A DNA stretch of 64,000 bases from Collimonas antrihumi (GTDB lineage Bacteria > Pseudomonadota > Gammaproteobacteria > Burkholderiales > Burkholderiaceae_D), in NCBI RefSeq assembly GCF_018304965.1, contig NZ_JAGQED010000008.1:79229-143228 (forward strand). The letters are read 5' to 3'. The first letter of the stretch is position 1. Each line of letters opens with the position of its first letter. The notes below the pieces were generated by a model. It did no database searches. It was given only the letters and a program-made list of their open reading frames with translations, and was not told the origin of the DNA. Positions 17,293 through 25,866 of this stretch are shown here, in pieces. A program made the position numbers and the translations under genes.

Positions 17293-19302
17293 TTATGCTG
17301 GTTTAGGCCCCTTGCGATGGGGTTTGGCAGGTCTGGCTTTGCTGGCATCGGTACGGCCGGCAAAATCGCTTTTCCCTTTGAAAGGCGGCTTTTTAGCACC
17401 ATCCTTTTCAAATACTCTTCGATCGCCACCGGACTTTCCCGGTGTCAGCTTGTCGGCAAATCTTTTGACAGGCTGATCACCATGCGACATGGTTTCATCA
17501 GCGGCGCTAATCTTCAACTGCTGTCCGGAGACCCATACTTTTTTCAGATGCTCCATCAACTCTTTCGGCATGCCTGCAGGTAAATCCAGGGTGCTGTAGT
17601 CATCAAAAATTTCGATGCGGCCGATGTGCTTGGCTTCCAATCCTGCTTCATTGGCAATTGCGCCGACAATATTGCCGGGCTTGACGCCGTGGCTGTGACC
17701 GACTTCGATGCGAAAGTGCGCCATGTCAAAATCGTTGCTGTGGCCGCGATCTTTTTTAGGTGAAGCCGGACGTTCGCTGCGATCACCATGCTCTGCACGT
17801 GCCGGACGCTCGAATTCATCTGGCCGTAGTGCTCGTTCAGTGCGTTCAAAGCGTTCTGACGGCGCCGGTTTTTCAAAACGTTCGCCACGTTCAAATCTGC
17901 CACCACGCACAGGTTTTTCATCTGACCAAGATTTGGCAGTTGCTGATTTGCGTGCTTCAAATGGCTCAGGGGTACTTTGCTTTTTATCCAACAATAATGG
18001 CTCATTGCCGCGCGCCATTTTTGCCAGTGCCGCCGCAATTTCTACTGCCGGTATGTTTTGTTCGCGTTCGAAATCTTCAATGATGGAAGCGTATTCTTCC
18101 AATGCACCTAGAGCCAAGGTGGCGCTGATCTGTTCTTTAAATCTGGCGATGCGGACGTCGTTGACGGCTTGTACGGTCGGCAAAGTCAATGGCGAGACGG
18201 GTTGACGGGTCGCACGTTCAATCGCTTTCAGCAGATTTTTTTCACGTGGCGTGATGAACAGAATCGCTTCACCGCTACGACCGGCACGGCCGGTCCGGCC
18301 GATACGGTGGGTATAGCTTTCCGGATCGTGTGGCACGTCGTAATTGATGACGTGACTGATGCGTTCAACATCCAGGCCGCGAGCAGCAACATCGGTGGCG
18401 ACCAGAATGTCGATCTTGCCGTCTTTCAGTTGCTGAATGGTGCGTTCGCGTTGTTGCTGATTTATATCGCCGTTAATCGCCGCAGCGGAAAATCCACGTG
18501 CCTGCAATTTACCCGCCAATTCTTCCGTGCCCATTTTTGTGCGCGAAAAAATGATCATGCCGTCGAAAGTCTCGGCTTCCAGAATGCGCGTCAAGGCATC
18601 CAGCTTGTGCATGCCGCTGACCAGCCAATAACGCTGGCGAATATTATCGGCCGTGCCGGTTTTGGCGGCGACGGTGATTTCTGCCGGATCACGCAAATAC
18701 GTTTTGGCGATGCGCTTGATCACCGATGGCATGGTCGCGGAGAACAACGTGGTCTGACGGGTTTCCGGAGTCTCTTGCAAAATCCGTTCGACATCGTCGA
18801 TGAAACCCATGCGCAGCATTTCGTCGGCTTCATCCAATACCAATGTCTTTAATTTGGACAGATCCAGCGAACCTTTATCCAGATGGTCAATCACGCGCCC
18901 CGGCGTTCCTACCACCACATGCACACCACGGCGCAAGGCACTTAATTGCGGACCGTAACTTTGGCCGCCGTAAATCGGCAATACATGGAAACCCGGAATA
19001 TGGGTGGCATAGCGTTGGAAGGCTTCCGCGACTTGAATCGCCAGTTCGCGGGTTGGCGCCAATACCAGCGCTTGCGGCGTGGTTTGTTTGAGATCGATGC
19101 GAGACAGGATAGGCAGCGCAAAAGCGGCAGTCTTGCCGGTGCCGGTTTGCGCTTGTCCCAGCACATCGCGATTGCTGAGCAAGATCGGAATGGTCGCCGC
19201 TTGTATCGGTGATGGTGATTCATAACCGACTTCCTTGAGCACGCGTATCAACGGCTCGCTCAGGTTTAAATCGGTAAATAACGGGATTGGTTTTTCAGAC
19301 AT
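17293..19302 (-). CDS. deaD: DEAD-box RNA helicase DeaD/CsdA
   Basis: This 669-residue ATP-dependent RNA helicase acts in ribosome assembly and mRNA remodelling, especially in the cold. All core motifs are visible: AQTGTGKT (51-58), PTRELA (83-88), TPGR (133-136), DEAD (157-160), SAT (188-190) and HRIGRTGR near 335. A charged RGG-like region with many Arg/Glu/Phe (about 460-530) precedes a DbpA-type RNA-binding domain (about 535-610) and a Lys/Gly-rich tail. Length and architecture match CsdA-type helicases. Confidence 0.93.
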   Translation of the reverse strand: MSEKPIPLFTDLNLSEPLIRVLKEVGYESPSPIQAATIPILLSNRDVLGQAQTGTGKTAAFALPILSRIDLKQTTPQALVLAPTRELAIQVAEAFQRYATHIPGFHVLPIYGGQSYGPQLSALRRGVHVVVGTPGRVIDHLDKGSLDLSKLKTLVLDEADEMLRMGFIDDVERILQETPETRQTTLFSATMPSVIKRIAKTYLRDPAEITVAAKTGTADNIRQRYWLVSGMHKLDALTRILEAETFDGMIIFSRTKMGTEELAGKLQARGFSAAAINGDINQQQRERTIQQLKDGKIDILVATDVAARGLDVERISHVINYDVPHDPESYTHRIGRTGRAGRSGEAILFITPREKNLLKAIERATRQPVSPLTLPTVQAVNDVRIARFKEQISATLALGALEEYASIIEDFEREQNIPAVEIAAALAKMARGNEPLLLDKKQSTPEPFEARKSATAKSWSDEKPVRGGRFERGERFEKPAPSERFERTERALRPDEFERPARAEHGDRSERPASPKKDRGHSNDFDMAHFRIEVGHSHGVKPGNIVGAIANEAGLEAKHIGRIEIFDDYSTLDLPAGMPKELMEHLKKVWVSGQQLKISAADETMSHGDQPVKRFADKLTPGKSGGDRRVFEKDGAKKPPFKGKSDFAGRTDASKARPAKPHRKGPKPA

Positions 19303-19549
19303 GACATCACTCGCTGGTTTGTGCTTGTTGGCTCGAATCGCACTACGCGAAACAATGACAGGATGTACGCAAAACAGAGCCCGGGGGGCTCCATTTTTGC
19401 GTAAATCTCTAATGAGACGCGTAGTTTACTCTGTTGTGATGCCAAAGGCGGCGAATTGATGGATATTGCTCAGCAGCGCGCGTCAAAGCATGTTGAAACA
19501 CCAGTATTTCAGTATAGCAACATGTTTTTTTCGTAACATGGCTTTGGCC
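19303..19549. other. deaD leader region with hairpin
   Basis: This non-coding stretch is upstream of deaD. A hairpin with GAGCCC (19377-19382), a GGG loop and GGGCTC (19386-19391) is followed on the minus strand by TGTTTTGC and on the plus strand by CATTTTT. It could attenuate deaD transcription or stop a plus-strand transcript. No other gene is visible. Confidence 0.35.
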
Positions 19550-19711
19550 TCATGCGGCCTCGGCTTCGCGCATGGTCGGATAATCGGTGTAGTCCTGCGC
19601 CGTACCGCCGAAGAAGGCGTTGCGATTAGCGTCGTTCAGAATGGCCATCCTGTCAGCGCCGATTTCCTCGGCGATCGCAGTGGCCACCTGGATGGCAAAG
19701 CGGGAAACTGC
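19550..19711 (-). pseudogene. Fragment of an Old Yellow Enzyme family gene
   Basis: Minus-strand translation gives RFAIQVATAIAEEIGADRM, followed within a few residues by FFGGTAQDYTDYPTM and a stop. The first is the ADRxGI region of NADH:flavin oxidoreductases (OYE/NemA), the second is the family's C-terminal YGGxxxxYTDYPT motif. Intact proteins have about 100 residues between them, so an internal deletion is present and the 5' part is gone. Confidence 0.6.
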
Positions 19712-19836
19712 GTCGCATCATGCCCGAATGGTACGGCGCGCCGGTGCCTGTCTATGCCATTACCGAAACCCGTCTGCTGCCGGCAAAGACGCAGCGATTC
19801 ATCGAGTTTCTACGCGAGCGCCTGGGGCGGCGCTGA
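19705..19836 (+). pseudogene. C-terminal fragment of a LysR-family regulator
   Basis: Plus-strand translation gives LRRIMPEWYGAPVPVYAITE, then [18 protein letters not shown] and a stop. This is the end of a LysR effector domain, where PAKxxxFIxFL is characteristic. Nothing upstream belongs to the gene. It lies back to back with the OYE fragment, suggesting a formerly divergent OYE-LysR pair that lost its shared middle. The last 38 bases overlap the convergent permease gene. Confidence 0.6.
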
Positions 19837-20566
19837 CCGCTGGCGTCCAGCGCTGTGACAACAGATCAAACAGCTGATCGGCCACAATCGCCAGCAGCGC
19901 AACCAGTAACGCGCCCTGGATCACATAGGCAGTATTGAATCCGCTAAGGCCGACGATAATCGGCAGTCCAAGTGTTTTGGCGCCGACGGTAGAGGCGATT
20001 GCCGCCGTGCCGATATTGATCACTACCGAGGTGCGTACGCCGGCCAGTATCACCGGCGCCGCCAGCGGCAGCTCCACCCGGTAAAGAATTTGCCAACGAT
20101 CCATGCCGATGCCGCGCGCAATTTCCAGGATCGAAGGCTGGATCGATGACAAACCAGCTATCGCTCCTTGCGCCACCGGTAGCACACCGTACATGACCAG
20201 CGCAATCAGGGCAGGGGTTTCGCCGAAGCCGATTAGCGGTACGGCTACTGCCAACACCGCTACCGGCGGAAACGACTGGCTGATGGCGAGTACCGTTTCC
20301 AGCGAAGAACGGAACGGCCGTCCCGCTGGCCTGGTGACCAATAAGCCCGCCGCCACGCCACCCAGCACCGCGATCACGCCAGAGAGCAACACAATGCTCA
20401 GATGCGCCAGCACCAGCGTGGCAAACGAATCTTGCCGATACATAGGGCGGGCCAGTTCGGGGAAGGCTTTGGCGAATAACGGCGCTGTCAGCGGCATGCC
20501 GAAGGTGAAACCCAGCAGTAAAAGAGTGCTGACGGCAAGCCAGCGGTGGCGATAAAACCGTCTCAT
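19799..20566 (-). CDS. Osmoprotectant ABC transporter permease (YehW-like)
   Basis: This 255-residue inner-membrane permease has the binding-protein-dependent transport fold with about six transmembrane segments. The cytoplasmic EAA-type loop reads [21 protein letters not shown]. It is the last gene of a minus-strand set binding protein, permease, ATPase, permease, the layout of E. coli yehZYXW for glycine-betaine-type compounds. Its ATG overlaps the ATPase stop by 3 bases. The extreme C-terminus overlaps a LysR fragment on the other strand. Confidence 0.85.
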   Translation of the reverse strand: MRRFYRHRWLAVSTLLLLGFTFGMPLTAPLFAKAFPELARPMYRQDSFATLVLAHLSIVLLSGVIAVLGGVAAGLLVTRPAGRPFRSSLETVLAISQSFPPVAVLAVAVPLIGFGETPALIALVMYGVLPVAQGAIAGLSSIQPSILEIARGIGMDRWQILYRVELPLAAPVILAGVRTSVVINIGTAAIASTVGAKTLGLPIIVGLSGFNTAYVIQGALLVALLAIVADQLFDLLSQRWTPAVSAAPGARVETR

Positions 20567-21543
20567 TGCGGACTCTCCGAAGGACTCTCCGGAGGACTCT
20601 CCGAAGGACTCTCCGGAGGACTGCCCACCAAATCGGCGAAATGCAGTACCCCGGCAGGTCGGCCGTGTTCGTCGACAACGGGCAAGCTGTGTTCTTTACG
20701 GGTGATGAAGACCGACAGTGCCTCGCGCAGCGTGCTGCTGCTGCGAATCGGCTCGCCGGGTATGGCGGGTTGCATCCGTACCCGGTCGGCGATCTTGTCC
20801 AGCCCCAGCAGACGGACGCCGACATCGCTCTGTCCGACGAATTTGCGCACAAAATCGTTCTCGGGCGATAGCAGGAAATCCCGCGGCGCACCCTGTTGCA
20901 CGATGCGTCCATGATCCATCAGGACGATGCGTTCACCCAATGCCAAGGCTTCGTCGATGTCATGCGTCACCAGCACGATCGTCTTGCCGGAAAGTTTGTG
21001 GATATTGGCCAGTTCCTGCTGCAGGCTGGCGCGCGTAACCGGGTCAAGCGCGCCGAAGGGTTCGTCCATCAGCAGCACATCAGGATCGGCCGCCAGCGCG
21101 CGCGCCACTCCCACCCGTTGTTGCTGGCCGCCGGAAAGCTGGTCCGGATAGCGGTGGCGGAATTCTTCGGGAGGCAGATGCAACAAGTCCAACAGCTCGC
21201 CGACGCGATCGCGGATGCGTGCTTTCGGCCATTTCAACAACGCTGGGACGGCGCCGATGTTTTGTTCCACCGTCCAATGCGGAAACAGACCGACCGATTG
21301 GATCGCATAGCCGATACGGCGCCGCAGCTGTTCCGGCGAGTGCTCGATAATATTCTTGCCGTGCAACCGGATGCTGCCGCTATCCGGCTCCAGTAAGCGA
21401 TTGAGCAGTTTCAGCATGGTCGACTTGCCGGAGCCGGAAGTGCCGATCAAGACGGCGAACTCGCCACTGTTGATCGTCAGAGACAGCGCATTGACCGCGT
21501 GCGAGGCGTTGAATGATTTGCTTACCTGGCTGATTTCAATCAT
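20563..21543 (-). CDS. Osmoprotectant ABC transporter ATPase (YehX/OpuCA-like)
   Basis: This 326-residue ATPase energises the osmoprotectant transporter. Walker A is GTSGSGKST, the signature is [15 protein letters not shown], Walker B is [12 protein letters not shown], and the switch His follows in LVTHD. A CBS-like regulatory region follows with [19 protein letters not shown], as in OpuCA-type ATPases that sense osmolarity. The start is set at 21543, where MIEISQVSK begins the domain. The final 20 residues are a Ser/Pro/Glu repeat encoded by a 12-bp tandem repeat. Confidence 0.88.
   Translation of the reverse strand: MIEISQVSKSFNASHAVNALSLTINSGEFAVLIGTSGSGKSTMLKLLNRLLEPDSGSIRLHGKNIIEHSPEQLRRRIGYAIQSVGLFPHWTVEQNIGAVPALLKWPKARIRDRVGELLDLLHLPPEEFRHRYPDQLSGGQQQRVGVARALAADPDVLLMDEPFGALDPVTRASLQQELANIHKLSGKTIVLVTHDIDEALALGERIVLMDHGRIVQQGAPRDFLLSPENDFVRKFVGQSDVGVRLLGLDKIADRVRMQPAIPGEPIRSSSTLREALSVFITRKEHSLPVVDEHGRPAGVLHFADLVGSPPESPSESPPESPSESPQ
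20570..20622. repeat. 12-bp tandem repeat at the 3' end of the ATPase gene
   Basis: Four full copies alternating GGACTCTCCGAA and GGACTCTCCGGA, plus 5 bases of a fifth, run from 20570 to 20622. The 12-bp unit keeps frame, adding the four residues (S/P)ESP per copy on the minus strand. Copy number could vary by slippage without breaking the gene. Confidence 0.85.
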
Positions 21544-22759
21544 GGCTTTGCCCCCTGAAAATAGAGATCGCCACCTTGAATAGCGTATCGACACCGATAG
21601 CCAGCAAAATTACCGGGATTACCCCCAGCAGCACAAGATCCAGCGCGCTGCTCGACATGCCCTGGAACATGAGGACGCCAAACCCGCCGGCCCCGATCAA
21701 CGCCGCCACTACGGCCAATCCAATCGCCTGGACTGCGGTGACACGGATGCTTGCCAGGAATATCGGCAAAGCCAGCGGCAGCTCGACACGAAAGAATATC
21801 TGCCGCGGCGACATGCCGATGCCGCTCGCTGCGTCGCGCACGGCGGGCGGCACTTGTTCCAGTCCGGCCAGGGTGCCGCGGGTCATCGGCAGCAGTGAAT
21901 ACAATGTCAACGCCAGCAACGCCGGCGCCTGGCCGATGCCGCCAATTCCAGATTGTGGAAGCAAACTGCCAAGCAGCGCCAACGGGGCGATGAGCAAGCC
22001 GAACAGTGCGATCGAGGGGATGGTTTGTATTGTGTTCAGCAGTGGAAACAGCAGCTTGCGCGCTTGCCGGCTACGAAAAGACAGCATACCGAGCACAGCG
22101 CCGATTAGTACTGCGGGTAATACGGAAAATGCCACTAACTGCAGGTGCCGTAACAGCGCCAGGTCGAATGCTTCCCGATGATTCTGGTATTCCTTCAACA
22201 GTGAAAGACTGTCCAGACGGCCCGATATGATCAGTGCAGCGACGGGTATCAGGGCTGCCAGTATTACCACTACTCGCATCGGCAGCGACAGGGCAAGGCC
22301 GTGCAGCGCTTCTGCCAGTTGCAGCCAGGCGGTCAGCAGCAATAACCAAAAAGCCCCGCCGAACGAGACCCGCACCAAGGAATCGATTTCCCCGGTGCGA
22401 AGCCGGGCTTCATGTCCGGCAAACGCCAGCAGACCGATGCTCAGGCACGCTGCCGCAATGATCACGATAGTGTGGCTGGCCCGGGTTGGTGGCAGCCAGG
22501 GAGCAAGCAGCAACGGCAAAGCAGGAATCGCCAATAGCCAGAAGCGAGTGTTCAATTGGTAAAGGAGGATGCCCTGGCCGCTGAGCAGGCGGTTGGGGGC
22601 GGTGGTCAGCAAGGGCAGGGCGGTGCAGGCGAAGATTGCGACGAAGATCAGCAGCAGGTGCACCGGGTTCTGCAGTTTGAATAGTGTGACGAGTTTAACG
22701 AAGCGCAGCGCGCCCTTGCCAGGTCGCGACGGCAGTTTCGCCGGCTGCGTCACGGTCAT
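21536..22759 (-). CDS. Osmoprotectant ABC transporter permease (YehY-like)
   Basis: This 407-residue permease is longer than usual because an additional hydrophobic N-terminal half precedes the transport domain, the arrangement seen in E. coli YehY. The C-terminal half has the EAA loop RDAASGIGMSPRQIFFRVEL. The stop overlaps the ATPase start by 8 bases, and its own ATG overlaps the binding-protein stop, so the four genes form one operon. Confidence 0.87.
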   Translation of the reverse strand: MTVTQPAKLPSRPGKGALRFVKLVTLFKLQNPVHLLLIFVAIFACTALPLLTTAPNRLLSGQGILLYQLNTRFWLLAIPALPLLLAPWLPPTRASHTIVIIAAACLSIGLLAFAGHEARLRTGEIDSLVRVSFGGAFWLLLLTAWLQLAEALHGLALSLPMRVVVILAALIPVAALIISGRLDSLSLLKEYQNHREAFDLALLRHLQLVAFSVLPAVLIGAVLGMLSFRSRQARKLLFPLLNTIQTIPSIALFGLLIAPLALLGSLLPQSGIGGIGQAPALLALTLYSLLPMTRGTLAGLEQVPPAVRDAASGIGMSPRQIFFRVELPLALPIFLASIRVTAVQAIGLAVVAALIGAGGFGVLMFQGMSSSALDLVLLGVIPVILLAIGVDTLFKVAISIFRGQSHD

Positions 22760-23685
22760 TTGATAAAACCTTTGCTGCGCAGGTAATCGCCGGCGATTTT
22801 GCGGGCGTCGCGGCCTTCGATAGCAATGCCGGCGTTGAGTCTTTGCAGGGTCGGACTATCCAGCGAGATGAATACCGGTTTCAGCAAAGCCGGGATGTTT
22901 GGATACTTCGCCAGCACCTCGTTGCGGATGACCGCGGTTGGCGCATAAATCGGTTGCACCGCTTTCACATCGTCGAGTGCCACCAGTCCCAGTGCGGCTA
23001 TGGCGCCGTCGGTGCCATACACCATCGCGGCATTGACGCCGGAAGTCTGTTCCGCGGCAGCTTTGATCGTTGCCGCCGTGTCGCCGCCGGCCAAGGTCAG
23101 CAATTGATCCTGTTTCAGCTTGAATCCATAGCTGTTTTCAAATGCCGGCAAGGCGTCCGGGCGTTCAATGAATTCGGCCGAAGCCGCCAGCTTGAAGCGG
23201 CCGCCCTGGTTGATCCAGCGCCCCAGATCAGTCAGCGTCTTGAGCTTGTTGGCCTGCGCGATTTCCTTGCGAATCGCGATAGACCAGGTGTTGTTGGCTG
23301 GGGAAGGGGTTAGCCATACCAGTTTGTTCTTTTCAAAATCCAGCTTTTTCACCAATTGATAAGCATTTTCGGCATTTTTCCAGGCCGGGTTCTTTTCATC
23401 GGAAAAGAAAAAGGCGCCGTTGCCGGTGTATTCCGGATAGACATCCACCTCGCCGGAGATCAAGGCGCCGCGTACCACCTTGGTGGTGCCGATCTGCAGA
23501 CGATTGACGGTCTTGATGCCATTAGCTTCCAGCACCAGCTGGATCAGATTGCCCAGCAAGGCGCCTTCGGTGTCGATCTTGGAACCTACGCGAACCGGTT
23601 CGGCCGCCTGCGCGCAAGGGGATAACAGGACAGCGGCTAATGTGGTTACCAGTACGGCACCGAGCAGGCGGCGGTAGATACGCAT
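22756..23685 (-). CDS. Osmoprotectant-binding periplasmic protein (YehZ/OsmF-like)
   Basis: This 309-residue periplasmic protein carries a signal peptide ending near AQA (residues 1-27), then VGSKIDTEGALLGNLIQLVL and VDVYPEYTGNGAFFF, which are the OpuAC/QAT-type ligand-binding features of YehZ (OsmF). It delivers glycine betaine or a similar compound to the permeases. The start at 23685 puts the signal peptide at the N-terminus; the reading frame extends upstream without credible initiation. It is the first gene of the operon. Confidence 0.88.
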   Translation of the reverse strand: MRIYRRLLGAVLVTTLAAVLLSPCAQAAEPVRVGSKIDTEGALLGNLIQLVLEANGIKTVNRLQIGTTKVVRGALISGEVDVYPEYTGNGAFFFSDEKNPAWKNAENAYQLVKKLDFEKNKLVWLTPSPANNTWSIAIRKEIAQANKLKTLTDLGRWINQGGRFKLAASAEFIERPDALPAFENSYGFKLKQDQLLTLAGGDTAATIKAAAEQTSGVNAAMVYGTDGAIAALGLVALDDVKAVQPIYAPTAVIRNEVLAKYPNIPALLKPVFISLDSPTLQRLNAGIAIEGRDARKIAGDYLRSKGFIK

Positions 23686-23737
23686 GTTGACTCCGTTATG
23701 GCGCGATGACGATTCAGGTAAAGCTATCTTATATGCC

Positions 23738-24121
23738 CTAGAGATCTGCCGCCGCCATTTCAGACAAAACTTCTTGCGCCGCACGGAATGCATCGACCGC
23801 CAGGGGCACGCCGCAGTACACGGTTGCGTGCAGCAGCACTTCCTGTATTTCTTTCACCGTGGCGCCGTTGTTGCGGGCGCCGCGCACATGTCCTTTGAGT
23901 TCCTGTGTGCGTCCAAGGGCGGTCAGCATTGCCAGCGTAGTCAGGCTGCGGGTCTTCAGGTCCAGGCCATCCCGGCACCAGACCGTGCCCCAGGCATTGC
24001 GGGTGATGTATTCCTGCAGCGGCCGCGTAAAGTCATCGGCATTGGCGAAAGCCTTGGCCACGAATTCCTCACCCATAACCTGTTTGCGTATTTGCAAACC
24101 ATCTTCATATTGCTCGTCCAT
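23738..24121 (-). CDS. Carboxymuconolactone decarboxylase-family protein (PcaC-like)
   Basis: This 127-residue protein has the length and pattern of 4-carboxymuconolactone decarboxylase: NADDFTRPLQEYITRNAWGT, then LDLKTRSLTTLAMLTALGR and TVKEIQEVLLHATVYCGVP. The CxxC of AhpD peroxidases is absent, so a decarboxylase-type fold is more likely. No other beta-ketoadipate genes are near, so its pathway role is open. It lies upstream of the osmoprotectant operon on the same strand and is divergent from the next gene. Confidence 0.8.
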   Translation of the reverse strand: MDEQYEDGLQIRKQVMGEEFVAKAFANADDFTRPLQEYITRNAWGTVWCRDGLDLKTRSLTTLAMLTALGRTQELKGHVRGARNNGATVKEIQEVLLHATVYCGVPLAVDAFRAAQEVLSEMAAADL

Positions 24122-24396
24122 GCACTTCCCTCCGTTGGCGTCATGCGTTTTGTGTGATTTGTGGGTGCACTACAAATATAATGTAAAACATGATAAATAA
24201 AGCATAATCGATTGTTTATAAAGGTATTTATACATTTTATTGCAAGTTTAAGTGAAGGAGTTTGCAAAAAAACAAAGCGTGCTCTTGTCTTGCCCGGATA
24301 TCGCAAGAATCGACTAGATAATAAATTGAAAGCTAATTGCAAGCTTTGGAAGAGTATTGTCCAACGAAAATAATTACAACCAGGGAGACAACAATC
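24122..24396. promoter_or_regulatory. AT-rich divergent promoter region
   Basis: This 275-base stretch separates the divergent PcaC-like and binding-protein genes. It is much richer in A and T than its surroundings, most strongly at 24170-24300, and likely carries promoters for both sides. No specific operator could be assigned. Confidence 0.45.
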
Positions 24397-25512
24397 ATGA
24401 GAACGCTTATTGCAGCGTCCGCCGCGCTTTTTTTCTTGGCATCCGCAGCAATCGCCAATGCACAGGAAAAGATCGTCATTGGACAATCGGTAGAGTTATC
24501 GGGCGAAGCCACCGGCAAGGAAAACATGGAGGGCGCGCTGGCTTACTTCGCCTGGGTTAACGCGCAGGGCGGCGTATACGGGCGGAAGATCGAGCTTAAG
24601 TCCTATGACGATAAACGCAAGCCGGAAACCACCAGGCTCAATACCGAAAAGCTGTTAAAGGAAGACAACGCGCTGGCTCTGTTCGGCTATCGCAGCACGC
24701 CAACGGTAGAAGCCGTGCTGCCGTTGTTATTGGCGGAGAAGGTGCCGATGATCGCGCCGTTCTCGGGCGGACAAAGCTTGCACCAGCCATTCAATCCATA
24801 TCTGTTCAATCTGCGCGCCAGTTATCAGGCCGAAACGGCGAAAATGGTTGAATTGTTCGGTTCATTGGGAATCCGCAAGGTGGCCATCCTGTATCAGGAC
24901 GACAGCTTCGGCAAGGATGGGCTGGCAGGGTTCGAACGCAATCTGGCGGCACATAAGCTAAATGCCGTGGTAACCGCGAATTATGACCGCAAGGACCTGA
25001 AAATCGACAAAGCCGTCAACGCCATAGTGGCGGCCAACCCGCAAGCGGTGCTGATGGCTTGCACGCCCTCTGTCTGTGCCGACTTTGTCAAACAAGTCCG
25101 CAAGCAGGGATTTCATCCGGCCTTCATGATGCTGTCCAATGTCAGCTCCGATACCTTCTTCGAATCGCTGGGCGACGACGGCCGCGGCGTGAGCGTGATG
25201 CAGGTGATGCCTTACCCGAAAAATTATGGTGCAGGCGCAGCACGGGAATTCCAGAGCGTTTTGAAAGGAATGGCTAAACCGCCGCCAGCTTCTTATTCGA
25301 CATTCGAAGGCTTCGTGGCCGCAAAGCTATTGACGGAAGGACTGCGCAGGGCCGGCCCCAATCCAACCAGGGCGAAACTGATGGCGGCACTGGAGACATT
25401 ACGGGATTTTGACCTGGGCGGGGTGAGGGTGTCATACACCCCAACCAATCATGACGGATCGAAATTCGTGGAAATGATCATGATCGGCAAGCATGGGTCG
25501 ATTCTGCGTTGA
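24397..25512 (+). CDS. ABC transporter substrate-binding protein (branched-chain amino acid type)
   Basis: This 371-residue periplasmic protein has a signal peptide (residues 1-22, ANA) and a type I ligand-binding fold: KIVIGQSVELSGEATGKENM, then GRKIELKSYDDKRKPETTR and VAILYQDDSFGKDGL, features of LivJ-like proteins. No permease or ATPase genes are adjacent, so it is an orphan binding protein. The ATG at 24397 has a GGGAGA upstream and gives the signal peptide. Confidence 0.87.
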   Translation: MRTLIAASAALFFLASAAIANAQEKIVIGQSVELSGEATGKENMEGALAYFAWVNAQGGVYGRKIELKSYDDKRKPETTRLNTEKLLKEDNALALFGYRSTPTVEAVLPLLLAEKVPMIAPFSGGQSLHQPFNPYLFNLRASYQAETAKMVELFGSLGIRKVAILYQDDSFGKDGLAGFERNLAAHKLNAVVTANYDRKDLKIDKAVNAIVAANPQAVLMACTPSVCADFVKQVRKQGFHPAFMMLSNVSSDTFFESLGDDGRGVSVMQVMPYPKNYGAGAAREFQSVLKGMAKPPPASYSTFEGFVAAKLLTEGLRRAGPNPTRAKLMAALETLRDFDLGGVRVSYTPTNHDGSKFVEMIMIGKHGSILR

Positions 25513-25866
25513 TGCAGGATCGGGGGGAAGTGAGGTTTGGTGCGTAAGGAAAGCTAGCGAGCGCCTGCCTGCCCAGATTTGCGAGACGAGCCAAAGGAGT
25601 ATTCAGGATCACGCCGAATCCACGCCGAATCCGGCGTGGATTCGGCGTGATCGTTGCCGGGCGCATCATTGCCGAGAGCCGCCACGCGTTAACCCTTGGA
25701 TATTGCCATGGCGCATTGAAGCTCGCCGGTTCCAACCATGTACCGCACCATGGCGGTCGCCTGTCAAATTATCCGTAAGCGGCAACGTGTGAGGAAACCA
25801 TCGATACTTTGCACGGTACCGGCGTGGCGACGGATAATAGCGGTTACATCATTTTAGAGTTCCCCC
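25513..25866. other. Intergenic region before the YcaO-OsmC gene
   Basis: This 354-base stretch has no credible gene. It holds the long hairpin at 25607-25652 and presumably the promoter of the following gene. Confidence 0.4.
25607..25652. repeat. Perfect 21-bp inverted repeat
   Basis: The arms 25607-25627 and 25632-25652 are perfectly complementary around the 4-nt loop AATC. Each arm contains the direct repeat ACGCCGAATCC/ACGCCG, so the element is a palindrome of repeats. It follows the binding-protein gene by about 95 bases. No T-run follows. Confidence 0.75.
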
